From contig NC_045140.1 of the NCBI RefSeq assembly GCF_008831285.2, forward strand, positions 785,528 to 849,527: 64,000 nt of DNA, in the 5' to 3' direction. Made by a program: the position numbers and the translations under genes. The notes beneath the pieces were generated by a model. It did no database searches and was not told the DNA's origin. It saw nothing but the letters and a program-made list of their open reading frames with translations. Each line of letters begins with the position of its first letter. Position 1 is the stretch's first letter. This document shows, in pieces, positions 26,850 to 38,900 of this stretch. Origin of the DNA: Nymphaea colorata (lineage: Eukaryota; Streptophyta; Magnoliopsida; Nymphaeales; Nymphaeaceae).

Positions 26850-26858
26850 AAACCCTAG
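26850..26858 (-). promoter_or_regulatory. Telo-box in the 5' region of the 67-aa protein gene
   Basis: The sequence is AAACCCTAG on the plus strand, CTAGGGTTT on the gene strand. It lies about 210 bp upstream of the start codon and next to a pyrimidine-repeat leader (26931-26959). Telo-boxes near plant transcription starts are typical of genes expressed in dividing cells. The role here is inferred. Confidence 0.45.
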
Positions 26859-26928
26859 ACCCGAGTCGTCTATCAGATTGTGGTTCCCGTTTACATTCAA
26901 GCTGGAGGTAGGATTTTCTTTCCCAATC

Positions 26929-26930
<2 letters not shown>

Positions 26931-26959
<29 letters not shown>
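26931..26959. repeat. (GA)n microsatellite, likely 5' UTR or promoter
   Basis: About 14 GA dinucleotides, reading as (TC)n on the strand of the 67-aa gene. Such tracts are common in plant leaders and core promoters. Confidence 0.9.
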
Positions 26960-27360
26960 AGGGCACCTGAAGCCTGCTTTCTCTTATGGAGCTCCCCCTC
27001 CAGCGTCCCTCTTGTCCCGCAGCCATGGCATCTGGACGCAAATAAATCGCGTGGCAGGGCAACCCTATTGCCGCAAAATCAATGGTCCAGATCTGATCCC
27101 GTGCACTCCGAACGTGGAACACCGTGTCGCTCTGTTGGAGGCCTGCCCCACCCACGGGTCTGGAGATGGACGGCGCTGATCCAAAGTTGTCGCCGCTCCA
27201 GATTGACGGGGACGAGCCACCGGTGAGCCGCTGCCCCACGGGTCCTGAGATCCAAACCTCTAACACCGGGTTTGGATGTTGGGGTCAGATACAATTTTGA
27301 TGACTTTTTATCAGCTCATTAATGAGAGCAGAATGGGTGAACACGAGAAAAATAGAGCAG

Positions 27361-27612
27361 GAGCTCGAGTTTGACTCGATTAAGGCTCTACAAACTAGTT
27401 TGAATAGAATTGATATTCATTATTACGTGTTCGAGCTCGATTCTATTAAAGCCCTACGAACTCATTAAAATATAATTGATATTCATCATTACATGTTGAG
27501 CTCGAGCTTGACTTGATTAAGGCTCGACAAATTCGTAAACTCATTTCAATATATCAACTTGTTTAAGGCTCGACAAACTCGATTAAGGCTTGAGCTCGAC
27601 TCATTGTCACCT
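27361..27612. repeat. Dispersed repeat with internal units of 60-70 bp
   Basis: Units begin at GAGCTCGA near 27361, 27433 and 27498. Each continues with a TTGACTCGATTAAGGCTC-like block and then TATAATTGATATTCAT. A homologous copy lies at 61049-61262. It is non-coding, and the element family is not identified. Confidence 0.8.
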
Positions 27613-28207
27613 CTAGAATCCATATGTGTAGCATGGATTCAACTCAGGGCCTAGTCCAATCTCAAGCCAACTTTTGGATCTTACACATGACATTGTTCTG
27701 ATCATGAGGTTTTGTTTCATACCCGAGGTTCCACTTAATTGGCACTAGCATGTATTGGCGTTGACACTTGATAAACTTTAGATCTGCATTTTGAGATGCC
27801 CATTATGTCATATATTAGAAATTCTATTTTTTTTTTCCTTTTCAAACAATGGAATAACCATTGAGGAACAAACACCAGATTGTTTAAATGTTACATTTGA
27901 GGCGGCTTTTATTTCAATCTAACTTTATCAACATGATGTTAAGAATAGGTTAGTGTTGATCAGCAATAGTGTTTTTATAGAAAGTTTATAATTTTTTATA
28001 AAAACAACTTGAACAAAAGTATGTTTTATATCAAAATAGTTTTTATAAACATATTAAGATGTTTATATCTAAAGTAATTTTTTAATTAAAGGGTTTGATT
28101 TTTGTTGTCCCACTGTGGTAAAAGAAGGTCCGACCACATTCAATGTTTTATGGTGACCAAAATGCCGCTAATGCAAAGCTCAACGAATGAAAAACGTCCC
28201 TTCATTG

Positions 28208-29079
28208 CCTCCCACCTCCCGCTCCCATGTTCTCCCGCTCACCATCTCTATGCATTCATCTTTTGGTAATAATCACATGTTTCCCTCGCACTATGCATTG
28301 ATACTTTGAAGTGGAGTGAAATCCCTTTGTTGGCGCTGTTGAAACGCCGTCCGGCAGGTGGCCGCTTCGTCTTCTCCGGTCGCCATCCAACGCTGGTTCG
28401 AAATCCTCACCCGACTTTGCTTCAAACGCCTTTATCCAGGTTTGTCGATCTCTTCTCTCTGTGCGTTTGTCAGTAAAAACGGGCTTCAATAACAGCTCCT
28501 TTCTCTTTGAATCGGCAGCCGTCGCTGGCACTTGGAGAAAGGGATTGTCATCATTCCCATCGGCAGCTCCGTTTTGGTATTCTAGCCATCGCCTTCTTCC
28601 TCAATCCCATCCCTTATGTTTTGACCTTATTTTTCAGCCTCGTTGTATCCTTTGGCATCTTTAGACCCAACTAAAACATTTACCCAAGCGCTGCTGTGGA
28701 GTGTCACTTCATTTTCTCCTGCCAACATTCAATGCCTGTGTGAAACCCTGCTGTGCCCAACTCTCCTTCCAACCACCTTCACTCCAGGTACTCTCTCTTT
28801 CTCTCTATATCGGTTTTTTCGTCGACCCCTCTTATTTTTTTCTCTCCATACCTATGGTAGCCATGGGAGTGAAAGGGCTTGGAGTGGATGGACATGTGGT
28901 TTTCTTGCGGGTCTGTCCTTTTGCTTTTTATTTTTCAACATCTTTAATTTTCTCCAATGATTTTGTATACACAGAACATCAGAAATTTACCACTAAATTA
29001 ATGTTGAAAGATTGAATCGCATTAGTAAGTTATAACGCTTGGTTTAGATGGTGAGCGGGAGAACAAGGGGGAAGGGAGT
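28208..29079. repeat. Inverted repeat arms flanking about 0.8 kb
   Basis: The left arm (28208-28247) contains TTCTCCCGCTCACCATCT. The right arm (29045-29079) begins with its near-exact reverse complement, AGATGGTGAGCGGGAGAACA. The enclosed segment has no recognisable coding capacity. It may be a decayed TIR element or two inverted copies of a repeat. Confidence 0.5.
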
Positions 29080-29192
29080 TATGAACAAAAAGGGTTAGTT
29101 GGGGGTCTATTGATTGCCCTCACTACAACATTTGGATGTCGCCGGATTTTTCTCTCTTTATATCTCTATGTCTCTCTCTATATATGTCTCTA

Positions 29193-29197
<5 letters not shown>

Positions 29198-29248
<51 letters not shown>
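29198..29248. repeat. (CT)n microsatellite
   Basis: About 25 CT dinucleotides. It produces the overlapping Ser/Leu-rich open frames on the plus strand, which are not genes. Confidence 0.95.
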
Positions 29249-29252
<4 letters not shown>

Positions 29253-30489
29253 GCAAGTCTAGCGCTTACTACAGCATTCCTTATCTCTGTCGACGGCCAA
29301 AGAAGTCGCCAGAGATTGCAAGGTCGCCACCACAGGTTGTGGCGGCGACTTGTACCTCGTCGGCTAAGCCTCTGTATGCAGAAGGCATCATCTTCAACGA
29401 CAAGGAAGGCCGTCGTAAGAAACCTTTATCACAACGGGTTTGCCTGTCGTCATATGTTCAGAAAAAGAAAGAAAAAAAAAAAAAGGAAACGCTGTCCACC
29501 AGCATTTCATGGCTTTCGCTGTGAGCATCCAGCGACGCTACAGTCTGCTGTGAATTTTCTTGTTTGGGTATTTGATTGGGTAGATAGTGGAAAATAAACT
29601 GCCTCTTCTCGGCAATAATTCTCTCACCAGCGCCTACCCACATTGGTCCTTGCTACTACCGGTTGCAAATGAACCAGGTACACTCCTATATCAATTTGAA
29701 TTCAGATCTGTTTAGTCTAACCCTTGGATTAATATGAAATTTCATAAGCAAAATTGAGTTTGAATTCAATATGTTGACGAGATTTTATAACAATCCGACC
29801 TGATTACATGCAAAGTCAGATCTCATGCTGGTCAGGCTCAAATTCAAATTTAAAAAGTAACGTCTGAAACTCAATTCTGATTCAGACACCGATTACGTAA
29901 CATTTGGTTAAATCAAATTCAATCAAGTTGGGGTCGCCAAAATCCAACCGTTTTACATTCATACCAACCACTGACTTCAGTGCATGGTGAAAATGAGGCA
30001 AGTTAATGATAACTATGTCTTGCATATCTTACCAGGTTTGGAAGCAGAAAACCACACTAGTTAATTTATTAACAAATTCACATGGATGAAAAAGGGTAGG
30101 AATGTAAATGTAGTTCTTGGAGACAGCATGATAAAAAAAAAGCATTGTAGTTTGTTTGATAAATAGATATTTCTTTGGTCTATGAAATATATTTATTATA
30201 AAAACCTTTTTTTACTAGTTAAACAATTGAAAGCATCTTGGTTGTCACACTTTTAAATGCAAAGCTTGTTTGGGTTTGTAAAAAAAAAAACCCAGTTTGA
30301 CAAAAGAACTTTTTCAAAAGGGCATGAATAACCTGCCCGCCCTTGTCATGTTCTTCAAACAAAATGCCTTTTTGATCTCGTCATATAAACACACAAACCA
30401 GGTTCCAAAATTTAGTTAAGAATTAAGTTTTTACAAAACCCGTTTTACACTTACTGATGTTTTTTAAGGGTGCCATCCAAACACAATCT

Positions 30490-30785
30490 AAGGTAGCATT
30501 TGGATGACACCTTAGAAAACTTGATTTTGTGAAAACCTGGTTAAAAATTCAGTTTTGTAAATTTAGTTTGAAGGTTTAGATGACAAGTGAAAACTTGGCT
30601 GAGCGGCAAAAATTAGTCTTGCCTGAAAAACTTGGGCGAGGCAGCTTTTTTTGGTTCTTTATGAAAACCAGATTTTGCCAAAACCCAATTTTAATGTCAT
30701 CCAAACATTTTTGGAATGGTGCTTTGCAGCAAAATCCAGTTTTGTCTCCCAAAACCTGGTTTTAAGTTGTCATCCACACACCCCT
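30490..30785. mobile_element. MITE-like element, about 296 bp
   Basis: The left end AAGGTAGCATTTGGATGACA and the reverse complement of the right end, AGGGGTGTGTGGATGACAAC, share the GGATGACA core. The interior is built from repeated AAAACCTGG and CAGTTTTG motifs. Another end-like sequence (GTGCCATCCAAACACAA) sits immediately to its left, suggesting two adjacent insertions. Confidence 0.4.
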
Positions 30786-31543
30786 ATAAATTTTCTTAAA
30801 CCTTTTTACCATTTAACAGAAAACCTTGTATGCTTTGGCTAATCTACCAGTTCCAACTTCTTCAGATTAACACTATCGCTCAAAAGTTTCCGGCGTCCAT
30901 CAAATGCAGTTTGTGAGAAAAACTTAGTCTACGTATGACAGATATCATGAAAAAGGAAAATGCACACTGAGAAGAAAAGAAGTGGCCATAACTTGTTTTC
31001 TAAGTATGGGAGAAAGGGTAGGCCCTAAAAATGAAATTTCTTGTACAAGACAAAATTCATTCCTGACCGCTCATTTGCAAGGTTGAGATCGTGACCTCAT
31101 TTTCAAGGTTGATTCGACCAACTAAATAAAATATTGAATCGAATGCGTGACGCCACATCCCTACCGAAAGGGAGATGATAGAGGAAGCCTTCGAGTGGGG
31201 GCAAGAGTTTCCAATCTTCGCAGGCTCATGACCACACAAGAACTTGATTACCATCCAAATGTAAAGCACGGACCAGCAGGATGCTCCAACATCCTGAACG
31301 GTAAAAAACTTCTGGAACATCTCCTTCATCTGTTCTTTAAAGACCTAAACATCCAGACCTTCTGTGGTCGTGGAACCTAAAATGCGCTGGGACTTGACAG
31401 GTAGGTGGAAATGGAGGTGAAGAAGCATTAGTTTTACCTGCAACAAAACGTTTTGGCGTAGCGCTCACTTCTTGCTCAACGTGCCAGCTTAGCTCGCTCC
31501 TACTCTTTTGGATTAGGCAGCTCTCTGCCTCTCTCTTCTCCTC

Positions 31544-32895
31544 ATGGCTGTCGTCGTCGTCTTCCCTCAGCTCCCGCCAAATCTTTTCCCTCAATTCGGC
31601 TGCCGCCACCGTCTTAGCAATCACAGACGGCCATGTTCCTTTACGCGCAAGGCGTTGCCTCCCTCTTTCCTGGTGCGTAAGAGGCGGGCCACTCGATTTC
31701 TCCCGTTGAAGTCATCTGTTTCGGTTAATGGGTATGTGGGAAACTTCGCGGAGAACGACCCTCGGGATGAAGTGCATAGTGGTGGTGGTGGCATTTCGAT
31801 AAGGAATTTCGCGGACTTTGTAGAGAATTTGCGATTTTACCTGCCTGGTGGTGCTTGGTGGAGGATCGAAGATGATTTCTTTCCAGTCGGTGGCAAAGCG
31901 GTTACCGTCCCGTTCGCCTTGCGTCGGATCTGGGAGATGATTTCGACTGACAAGTGGGTCCTCTTCGCCGGGTTCGGGTCTCTGCTTCTAGCTTCGGTAA
32001 ATTAGTATCGTTCTCTTCCTTTCTCTGGTTTGTTTAAATTTTCTCACGTCTCTCATCATCATTAGAATCGGAAGTCCTTTTTGGTACTTATTTTAATTTT
32101 TAGTATTAGCAACCTCTCTGGGAATTTCGAGAATCGTTGGTTTTATTAGCTCCTACTTTGTTTCAATTGTTTTAATGTTGTCACTTAGAGAAACAGAGAA
32201 CAACCGACCAACATACATGCTTCTTCTTCCATTTTATTTCTTTAATTTGAATTATTATTCGTCTGATAGAGAGAAATCACCGAGCTTCTGCGCGAGTATA
32301 CATAAACTATTCTATTGCTGTTGCTTTTCGCTAAACCAAAATGCAAATTAACAACTCGGAAAATGTTTACTGGCATATTGGTTCTTCCATGGCTGGGTTG
32401 GTTTCAACTGCCTATGCTTATCTAGAAACGATTCTTTTATTCACAGTCACACTTTACCGTAGCTTTTAACTTGTCTTCCCACTCATGCAGTTTGCAGAAA
32501 TTTCAATACCACACTTCTTGGCAGCATCGATATTTTCAGCAAAAAGTGGAGAAAGAGCAGTCTTTTATGGGAATGTTCGGCTTTTGATTTTCTTTTGTTG
32601 CGTTTCTGGGATTTTCAGGCAAGTTTATCCTATTGCTGAATTTGTTGCTTTTACATTATAATGTATCCTCTGCTAGTGTAGCTAAAGTCCGGTTAGGTAC
32701 AGTCACACCACACGGTCCGCGGACCCTTCCAAACGGAGGCCAGGTCCAGGCGCAGGTGTGGCTTGGGTCTGGCAACCAACAATATGCTTTCTCTTTCACA
32801 CACACACACACACACAGATAGAGCTGTGATATAAAACATGCTGCCCTAGACGGAGTTGGCTGTTTCCAATTCCTATATATATACTGTTTCCAATT

Positions 32896-32951
<56 letters not shown>

Positions 32952-35900
32952 AATTGGAAACAGCCAGCTCCGTCCGTCTAGGGCATCCTGTTTTTTTTTT
33001 AATTTGTATTGCTAAAAACCATCATAAAAGGTGCATTAGCAGTGACACTTGCTTTGTCATGGTTTTTATTTAACAACTCAAAACAAAAAAAGCAACTATC
33101 CGGCCATAGAGGTAGCTGACTGTTTTCAAATTATGTCTACTATGTATATGAAATAAAATCTGCCAGCTGCCGAGTGTTGCCGGATAGATTTTTTTTAAAG
33201 TCTGTCACAGTAGGTGTATTAGCGATGGTTGGGCCACAGTTTTTCAACACCTATAACAACCGGTTTAAATTTTTTTAGCAACAAATTAAAAAAAAAAACA
33301 TTATTCATGGTTGGGCCGCATTGATAATATTATGTTGAGATGTGCATAAAATGGGACAAAAAGAATTTATTAGTGGTCTTCAAGTGGATTTACATTGTTG
33401 AGGACAAACATCTCCAATATTTTGAAATATTCCAATATTATCACTGTTTTGAAGTCAGTTGACAATATCAGTAAAATATCCTAATATTTTCAAAATATTA
33501 CCAGATTCAGGAAATATCAAGATATTCTTAATGTTTTTCGAAGATATTGGAGAAAGTTTATTTTTCACAATTTTTAAGCATGTGAATTTTTTTTATTTTG
33601 TTTCTTTTATCTTTTCAAAAAAAAATTCAAGAAAAATAATTTTATTTCTTGCCAATATCTCCAAATGTTTTTCCATGGTATTGGAACAAGTACTTTTTTT
33701 CATAATTTTAAAGCACACATTTTATGTTTTGTTTCTTTCATGCTTTCTAAAAGTTTTTGCCAAGAAAACTAGAAAATCTATTATCTCTAACTGTTTTGGT
33801 GTTTTTTATGTTTTTCAAGTTTTAAAGCTTCTGAGGTTATCCCAAGAAAGGCCATATCTTGGAAAATAAGTTACGAAAAAAAACTTGCCAAGAAATTGCT
33901 GACAGTGAAACCAGCGACTATAACCAGATCGCAAATAGGTAATAAGTACCTCTGTTATTTGACATGTGGCAGAAATGCCAGGAACCTTATGTGACTGTAC
34001 CTAACCGGACATTAGCTGGCTAAATCTTGTGTACAACTCCACACGGCTCTTATATATATGGATCATAATTGAAAGGGGCCCAAAGCTCACACTGTCTTTA
34101 GGTCCATTAATTTGTAGGGTCCGGCAAACCAGTAAACTTTGCTGATGGATAGATTTCAAATTCTTACAGCCATGTGCTTAGGAATGATTTGTCATCACAA
34201 AATCATGCTGTTTGGAGTCTTTAGACACATGCCTTGAATCATGCTGTTTGGACTTTGGAGTCTTTAGACACATGCCTTCTGAATCATGCTGTTGATGCTG
34301 GCTATGTTTTTGTGTGCAGTGGCTTGCGAGGCTGTTATTTCAGCATTGCAAATTTAATATTGGTGAGTAATATGAGAAGAAAAGTAAAAATCACTTTTGC
34401 TATACCATCCTCTTTCCAATTTCTTAGATGAATGTTGGCACATTCTGTGGCTGGAGAGATCCTCCACAAACTTGCTAATTCTTCTGTGACAGGTCAGGCG
34501 TATGCGGGAGAAGTTGTATTCAACCCTCCTATTTCAGGTTTTTGTTTTTAAGTGCTCACTGATAGTGGGTTCTATGATTTATTTCAGTTTCTACATCTTT
34601 TGGAATTCCTTCATTTTCTTCTTAATGTGGATTGGCATCCTGTTCAGGACATATCATTTTTTGATGAGGAGACAGTTGGCGACTTGTCAAGCAGGCTGGG
34701 ATCGGACTGTCAACAAGTCTCACGAATTATTGGAAATGACCTTAATCTGATGTCTCGTAACATTGTTCAAGTAAAGTTTCTTCTATGAAAAGTTTTCATT
34801 ATTAGTGAAAGTTAGCCTCTTTTCTCTTTTTGGATTTTTAATTTCTTTAACTAGTTCCTTTTAGGGGGCAGGAGCACTTATCTATTTGATGTCCTTGTCT
34901 TTGCCACTTGCGCTCTCCACAATGGTTAGCTGTGGTGCCTTGTCAGCAGTTATGTACTTCCATAGTCGGTATGGCTTTTACAATGTTATCGTCTGACTTT
35001 AAAGTTTAAAGTTATAAAAAATTATTTCACAAAAAGCAATCTTGATCTAAATTCTATAACCTTTCAAGTTCCTTGTTTTGCTTACTAAAGGAGACTTGCT
35101 AGTTTCAATAAAATCAGTTAACGAGGATACCATATGTTTCTGTATAATCTTATTGAAATGCATTCATAGGCTTATTTATGGAGATACTTTTGATTTTTAT
35201 GTAATGAACAGTGGATTACTACTGAATTATATCTTCTCTTTACTTTGCATGTTCATTCTCTCCTGAAAAGCTCTTCCTTCCACAGTCCTCATGGCACAGT
35301 CACCATGTTCTTTGCAGCTATAAGTGCATCCTTTTTTCCCTTATGAGTTAATTTATGCTCCATCTCTTTTCTTCTTTCTATTTTCCTTTCCATGCCATGT
35401 ACCTTCATCTTTATCGTTTTGATAAAGTTGAACCAGAAGAAGATATGGTCCTATTAGGTTGACATCATCAGGAGCATGTCAGCACCTCTAATTTGTTGCA
35501 GAGCTGAACATTACTTAAGTAGGGTTAGTTCCCCAAAATTTCATTTCAGCAGCCTGTAGATGATTAAAATTCCCTTTATGATTGTTGATATTTGGCATCC
35601 TAGTGTTAACATCAAATTTGTTATTAGCAATCTAACTTGGCTCACCTTAATGTCTTCAAGTTCTCAAATGACCAATCATCTGTTTCATTTTTTACTTTAT
35701 TCTTCGTATCTGAACTTATTTTAAATGAATGATGTTCTTTAATTTTTTTTTTCTTTAGATACTTAGATTACTCTATCTAGAGAAGGAAAGTGTTAAATAC
35801 TAAGACAGAATATTGAGTGCCAAAAAACCTTCGAAATGTTGAGCCTGTAAAATGAATGACCAATAATTCAATGCCCTGATTATTTCTACCTCAGAGGAAA

Positions 35901-38900
35901 AATAAACCCTTTTATACGCCTGAATTGTATCCACACAACCAGGTGTCATGTTAAAAACACTTGCAAGACCGAAGCCATCACATTTCTATCTTGGAAGAAC
36001 ATGTCCCAATTTCCATTTATTAGATCACTGCTGGCACATTCCCTTTTTAGGTTTCTCCTTGAGAGTTGGATAACTCTAAATACCATTTGCTTATGAATGT
36101 GATAATAGCTTCCTGAATATGTCGTACCTGACTTTCTTATGGTCTTATGAAAGTCCGATCAATGGTGGTGCCAAGATTTTTTCTTTAGTGGGCCGAGCAC
36201 AAGAGGTCTATTATATTTTTCAAGAACTTTACAGGAGCCAAGTTAAAATTTTGAAAGTATTAAAAGATAAAATTTTGTTTTAAAGATCTCAGGTGCCATT
36301 CCCCCTGGCTCCGCCCGAGTCCGATGTTTATCTTTCATCTGGTTTAAGCCTTAAGAGCAGCGCAAACTGTGCTACTGGAGGCACTAGCATTTTGGCATGT
36401 CAACTTTTTCCAGAATATCTATCTCATTTTTTGGTAGGACCATTATCTTTTTCTTGGGATGTTAAAGATTTAATCCCAATGAAGCATCTTAATAAACTTT
36501 ATACATCATATACACATAAAGAAACTGAAATGATTCATGCATGTACTTAGTAGCTGTTGTAGCTTCCTGAATTTTTTGTGGATTATATAAGAGAAAGGTA
36601 ATAAGTAATTACTAATTTGAGTGTTTTTGTTCAACAGATACCAGAAAAAGGCTGCAAAGGCTGTCCAAGAATGTGTTGCTTGTGCAAATGAGGTAACTTT
36701 GCTTTGATTTATACATGTCGCCATGGAAATTAGCTCGAAATGATGCTTGGGAATGAAAAATTATGGGGTTCATTGTGTGCAAAACAGGTGGCTCAAGAGA
36801 CATTTTCTTTAATAAGAACTGTTCGAGTTTATGGGACAGAGAAAGAAGAGTGTGGCAGGTATGAAGTGCTTCTGCTGGCTAAACTTTTTGTGATGTATTA
36901 TAAAAAAATACTTACATTTGGCCTGATAGTCTTGTTGAGAAAATCTCCCTGAGTTGTCTACAAAACTGGAACACTGTTTCTACACAGCCTTGACAAATGA
37001 GTCTTATTAGCTTTGAGGCCCATTAAATAAATTAGATGGTGGTAGAAATTGGTTTGGCTTTTACACATCTAGTTGTATTCTTTACGGTTTGAATGTTCAT
37101 TGTCATCATTGTAAAGATGTCCAGAAAATCTACGAAGAGGTGGAAGATAAGGCAAGATAATGTGCCTGAACCACAAAGTACGAAGAGCATAAAGAACACA
37201 ATGCACACACTTGTGTGCACAAAGGCACAAAACTGAAACTCTTGTTGGAAAAAGAGAATAACTACAGGGATGAAGAAAAGAAAGAGAAAATCCTCACCAG
37301 AATGAAGAAATAGAGGACAGCTGCCTTCTATTCATGGAGGGCAGCAATGGGCTGGGCAAGGGCTAGCTCAATGCTGCCTAAAGCAGCAGAAACAAAAAGA
37401 ATGAAAAATACAGAAATAGAATAAAAAATGAAAAATATACAAGGCAGTCCTGTATATACTATATATTTGTAAACATTTATACATATATGTGTGTGTGTGT
37501 GAACAAACATGTAGTATACTTACATATATATTAATAATCATATCTATATTTTATAGTCACTCATAACAAGTTCTAAATTGTTTTCAGATACTCAACATGG
37601 TTGTCAAAGCTTGCTGATATCAACCTGCGGCAAGGTGTGGCTTACGGCTTCTGGAATTTTAGCCTCAATGTGCTTTATCACTCCATTCAAGTTAGTCTTC
37701 TGTGCCTACAGTGATGAGAACTTAGTATTCAATCTTTTCCTGAATATCTTCACCATCTTTTCTGAAGAGCATGATTCTTTGCATTTTGCTGACGGATAAT
37801 TTGGCATTCTGTTATGTCCTAACAAATGCACTTTATTTTCTTTGTTATGTGGTAATTCCTTTTGAAATTTCTATCATGCTGCTTGACTTAAGCCTTCCTT
37901 TATTCCTTTTCTTTTCCTAACAAAAAGTTAATGTATATACAGGAAAAAAAAATGAATTTCATTATAATTGGCATTTTCATGGAGAATCATCAAAACATGT
38001 CCTTTTTAATCAAAGGTTAATGGGAAGAACAAATCAATGAGGATAATGTTCTCTGCTTAGAATGATTGATTGCTTCAGTTTTTCTTTTGAAAATTGAAAA
38101 GAGGAACTGATGATGTTCTCTGCTTGGACTAATTGATTTGTTTCAGTTTTCTTTGAGGAAATTGAAAAAAAGGAACTGATCCTTTCCTTTATGTACCATT
38201 TAAGGTGCATTTTTGTTCCAAAAAAATTAGATGATTTCTGCAGCTATGAGCTAATAATGAGGCTTTTTTTTTGTCGGTCATGTTGTTGAGAAAAGATGGT
38301 ACCTCGAAAAACAATAGTTCAAATACAAGAACAAATATCAAATTAATATATAATAGCTCAAGAGAGCTAGTGGAGCAACCACTTGTCGCGGGTGCTGAAG
38401 TTCACAGGGACATAAAATTTTAATTATCAGAAGCAGCTTACATGAAAGACTACAAGCAATCAAAGGGGACATCTTTCTTATACACATGAGAAGGGCCATG
38501 AACTAGCCACCATCTTGGTTAGAATAGTTTGACCTAGAGAAAAGAAATAAAAAGGAAATACAAAGAAAAAAGGAAAATAAAATGTAATATAAAAAATCAA
38601 AAGTACATTTGTGTTTATATCATTCATAGGGATCATATTTAATTGATTAAATATTTCTGCTCACATTAAGGGTAATTTTGAAAGTTGAATGTTGACTTCT
38701 AGCAAGTTGCATTTGGCATGACAATTTCTGAGCAGTTTGATTATATTTGGTTAGGGAACTCACAAACTATCTTCATATTTAATCAATCATGTGCATATAT
38801 GTAGTCGAGGTTATTTGTTATGCAGTAGCACTGCATGGTCAATGTGCATCTTCACATATGTAGACAAACTATCTTAACATTTATTGGTTGGACACCAAAA

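Larger units (their letters stand above)
26960..31543. other. Intergenic region upstream of ABCB26
   Basis: No exon with recognisable homology was found. It holds a dispersed GAGCTCGA repeat (27361-27612), a pair of inverted GC-rich arms at 28208-28247 and 29045-29079, a long (CT)n tract (29198-29248) and a MITE-like element (30490-30785). The open frames at 28461-28960 and 29114-29597 are driven by low-complexity CT-rich sequence. The ABCB26 promoter and 5' UTR should lie in the last few hundred bases; no clear TATA box was assigned. Confidence 0.55.

Noticed and set aside
29114-29597. Two overlapping plus-strand frames of 136 and 153 codons
   Set aside because: Their N-terminal halves are (CT)n-encoded Leu/Ser repeats, and nothing recognisable follows.
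33459-33869. Plus-strand frame of 136 codons in ABCB26 intron 2
   Set aside because: It is Phe/Ile/Lys-rich from AT-rich sequence inside a TIR element, with no transposase or other signature.
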